From Kiritimatiellia bacterium (GTDB taxonomy: Bacteria; Verrucomicrobiota; Kiritimatiellia; RFP12; UBA1067), in contig JAFRNO010000358.1 in NCBI GenBank assembly GCA_017430155.1, forward strand, positions 1 through 6,633: DNA of 6,633 nt, given 5' to 3'. A program made the position numbers and the translations under genes. Positions 6,424-6,633 of this stretch are shown here, in pieces; position 1 is the stretch's first letter, and each line of letters begins with the position of its first letter. Under the pieces are notes generated by a model. It saw only the letters and a program-made list of their open reading frames with translations. It did not search any database and had not been told where the DNA came from.

Positions 6424-6633
6424 CGTCGCGGCCTACTTCGTGATCTCGAACGTGCCGTTCTCTACCGTGACCTAGTAGTTCGGATTGCTGCCCGCAACCG
6501 CCGTGATCGCGTACTCGCCCACGTTCTCGCCCGTGGCGCGCGACAGCGTGTAGGCGATCGTGTCGCCCTCCTTCGCGCCCTCGACCGTCGCCGTCAGCGT
6601 CGGGTCGTCATCGCCGTAAACCTTCTTCTGGCC
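5764..6633 (-). repeat. Tandem MBG-type repeats, four units of ~74-75 codons
   Basis: Anchoring on the Tyr (or Ala) codon of the KxYGDxDP motif gives unit positions 6618, 6393, 6171 and 5949, that is, periods of 225, 222 and 222 bases. The two outermost (rightmost) units are nearly identical in DNA over long stretches, including their GGCCAGAAGAAGGTTTAC start. The two inner units have diverged to KSKTYGDED and KSKVAGNAD. This gradient suggests recent duplication at the right-hand side. The array continues past the window edge, so the total number of units is unknown. Confidence 0.85.
6424..6633 (-). pseudogene. Upstream in-frame continuation of the MBG-repeat protein, interrupted by two TAG codons; runs off the right edge
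   Basis: In the same frame as the large repeat protein, 6633-6475 is open for 53 codons and encodes another MBG unit (GQKKVYGDDDPTLTATVEGA, then a YTLSRATGENVGEYAIT stretch). It is followed by TAG at 6472-6474, twelve sense codons (VTVENGTFEITK), TAG at 6433-6435, and then the main open frame. In the neighbouring unit the first TAG position is Thr (NY-T-VTVEGGTFEIT); ACG to TAG needs two base changes. The second TAG falls in the linker between units. Homology runs straight through with no shift of frame, so this is one gene region cut by nonsense codons and not two genes. It may be a decayed 5' part, an assembly error in repeats, or, least likely, a recoded TAG. Confidence 0.65.

Noticed and set aside
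5764..6633. Possible CRISPR array because of regular repeats
   Set aside because: The periods of 222-225 bases are multiples of three, the repeats are protein-coding and degenerate, and there are no unique spacers between short identical repeats.

Overview
The window is high-GC bacterial DNA with all recognisable genes on the minus strand. In order of transcription (right to left) these are a large repeat-rich extracellular protein (open at the right edge), a Tat-exported GH109-type Gfo/Idh/MocA protein, and a lipoprotein with a GH20-like TIM barrel. No RNA gene, CRISPR array, transposase or phage gene was seen. The combination of MBG-type repeat proteins, GH109, a lipoprotein glycosidase and near-exclusive use of G/C-ending codons fits a PVC-group bacterium (Kiritimatiellota, Verrucomicrobiota or Lentisphaerota), perhaps gut-associated. 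This placement is inference from family distribution, not from a marker gene.

Layout. Positions 6633-3340 encode tandem ~75-residue MBG repeats, followed by a parallel beta-helix-like region with three related cap modules, and a C-terminal domain I do not recognise. The frame of the repeats is interrupted by two TAG codons (6472-6474 and 6433-6435). The only start left downstream of them, GTG at 6423, has no ribosome binding site and no signal peptide, so the true start must lie beyond the right edge. After a 44-base gap comes the GH109 gene (3295-1799). Twenty-one bases after its stop comes the GH20-like lipoprotein gene (1777-128). Both enzyme starts are set by a strong Shine-Dalgarno sequence 8 bases upstream, each downstream of the longest possible ATG. 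Positions 1-127 hold a GC-rich hairpin (27-45) and a 23-codon frame with coding-like base periodicity.

How the genes may work together. GH109 enzymes are NAD-dependent retaining glycosidases, best known as alpha-N-acetylgalactosaminidases. The lipoprotein has an Asp-Glu pair placed like the GH20 hexosaminidase dyad, plus an inserted jelly-roll that resembles a carbohydrate-binding module. The two closely spaced genes therefore look like a small unit for removing N-acetylhexosamine residues from host or environmental glycans outside the cytoplasm. The large beta-helix protein upstream could be a surface or adhesion protein from the same transcript, but that link rests only on orientation and the short gap.
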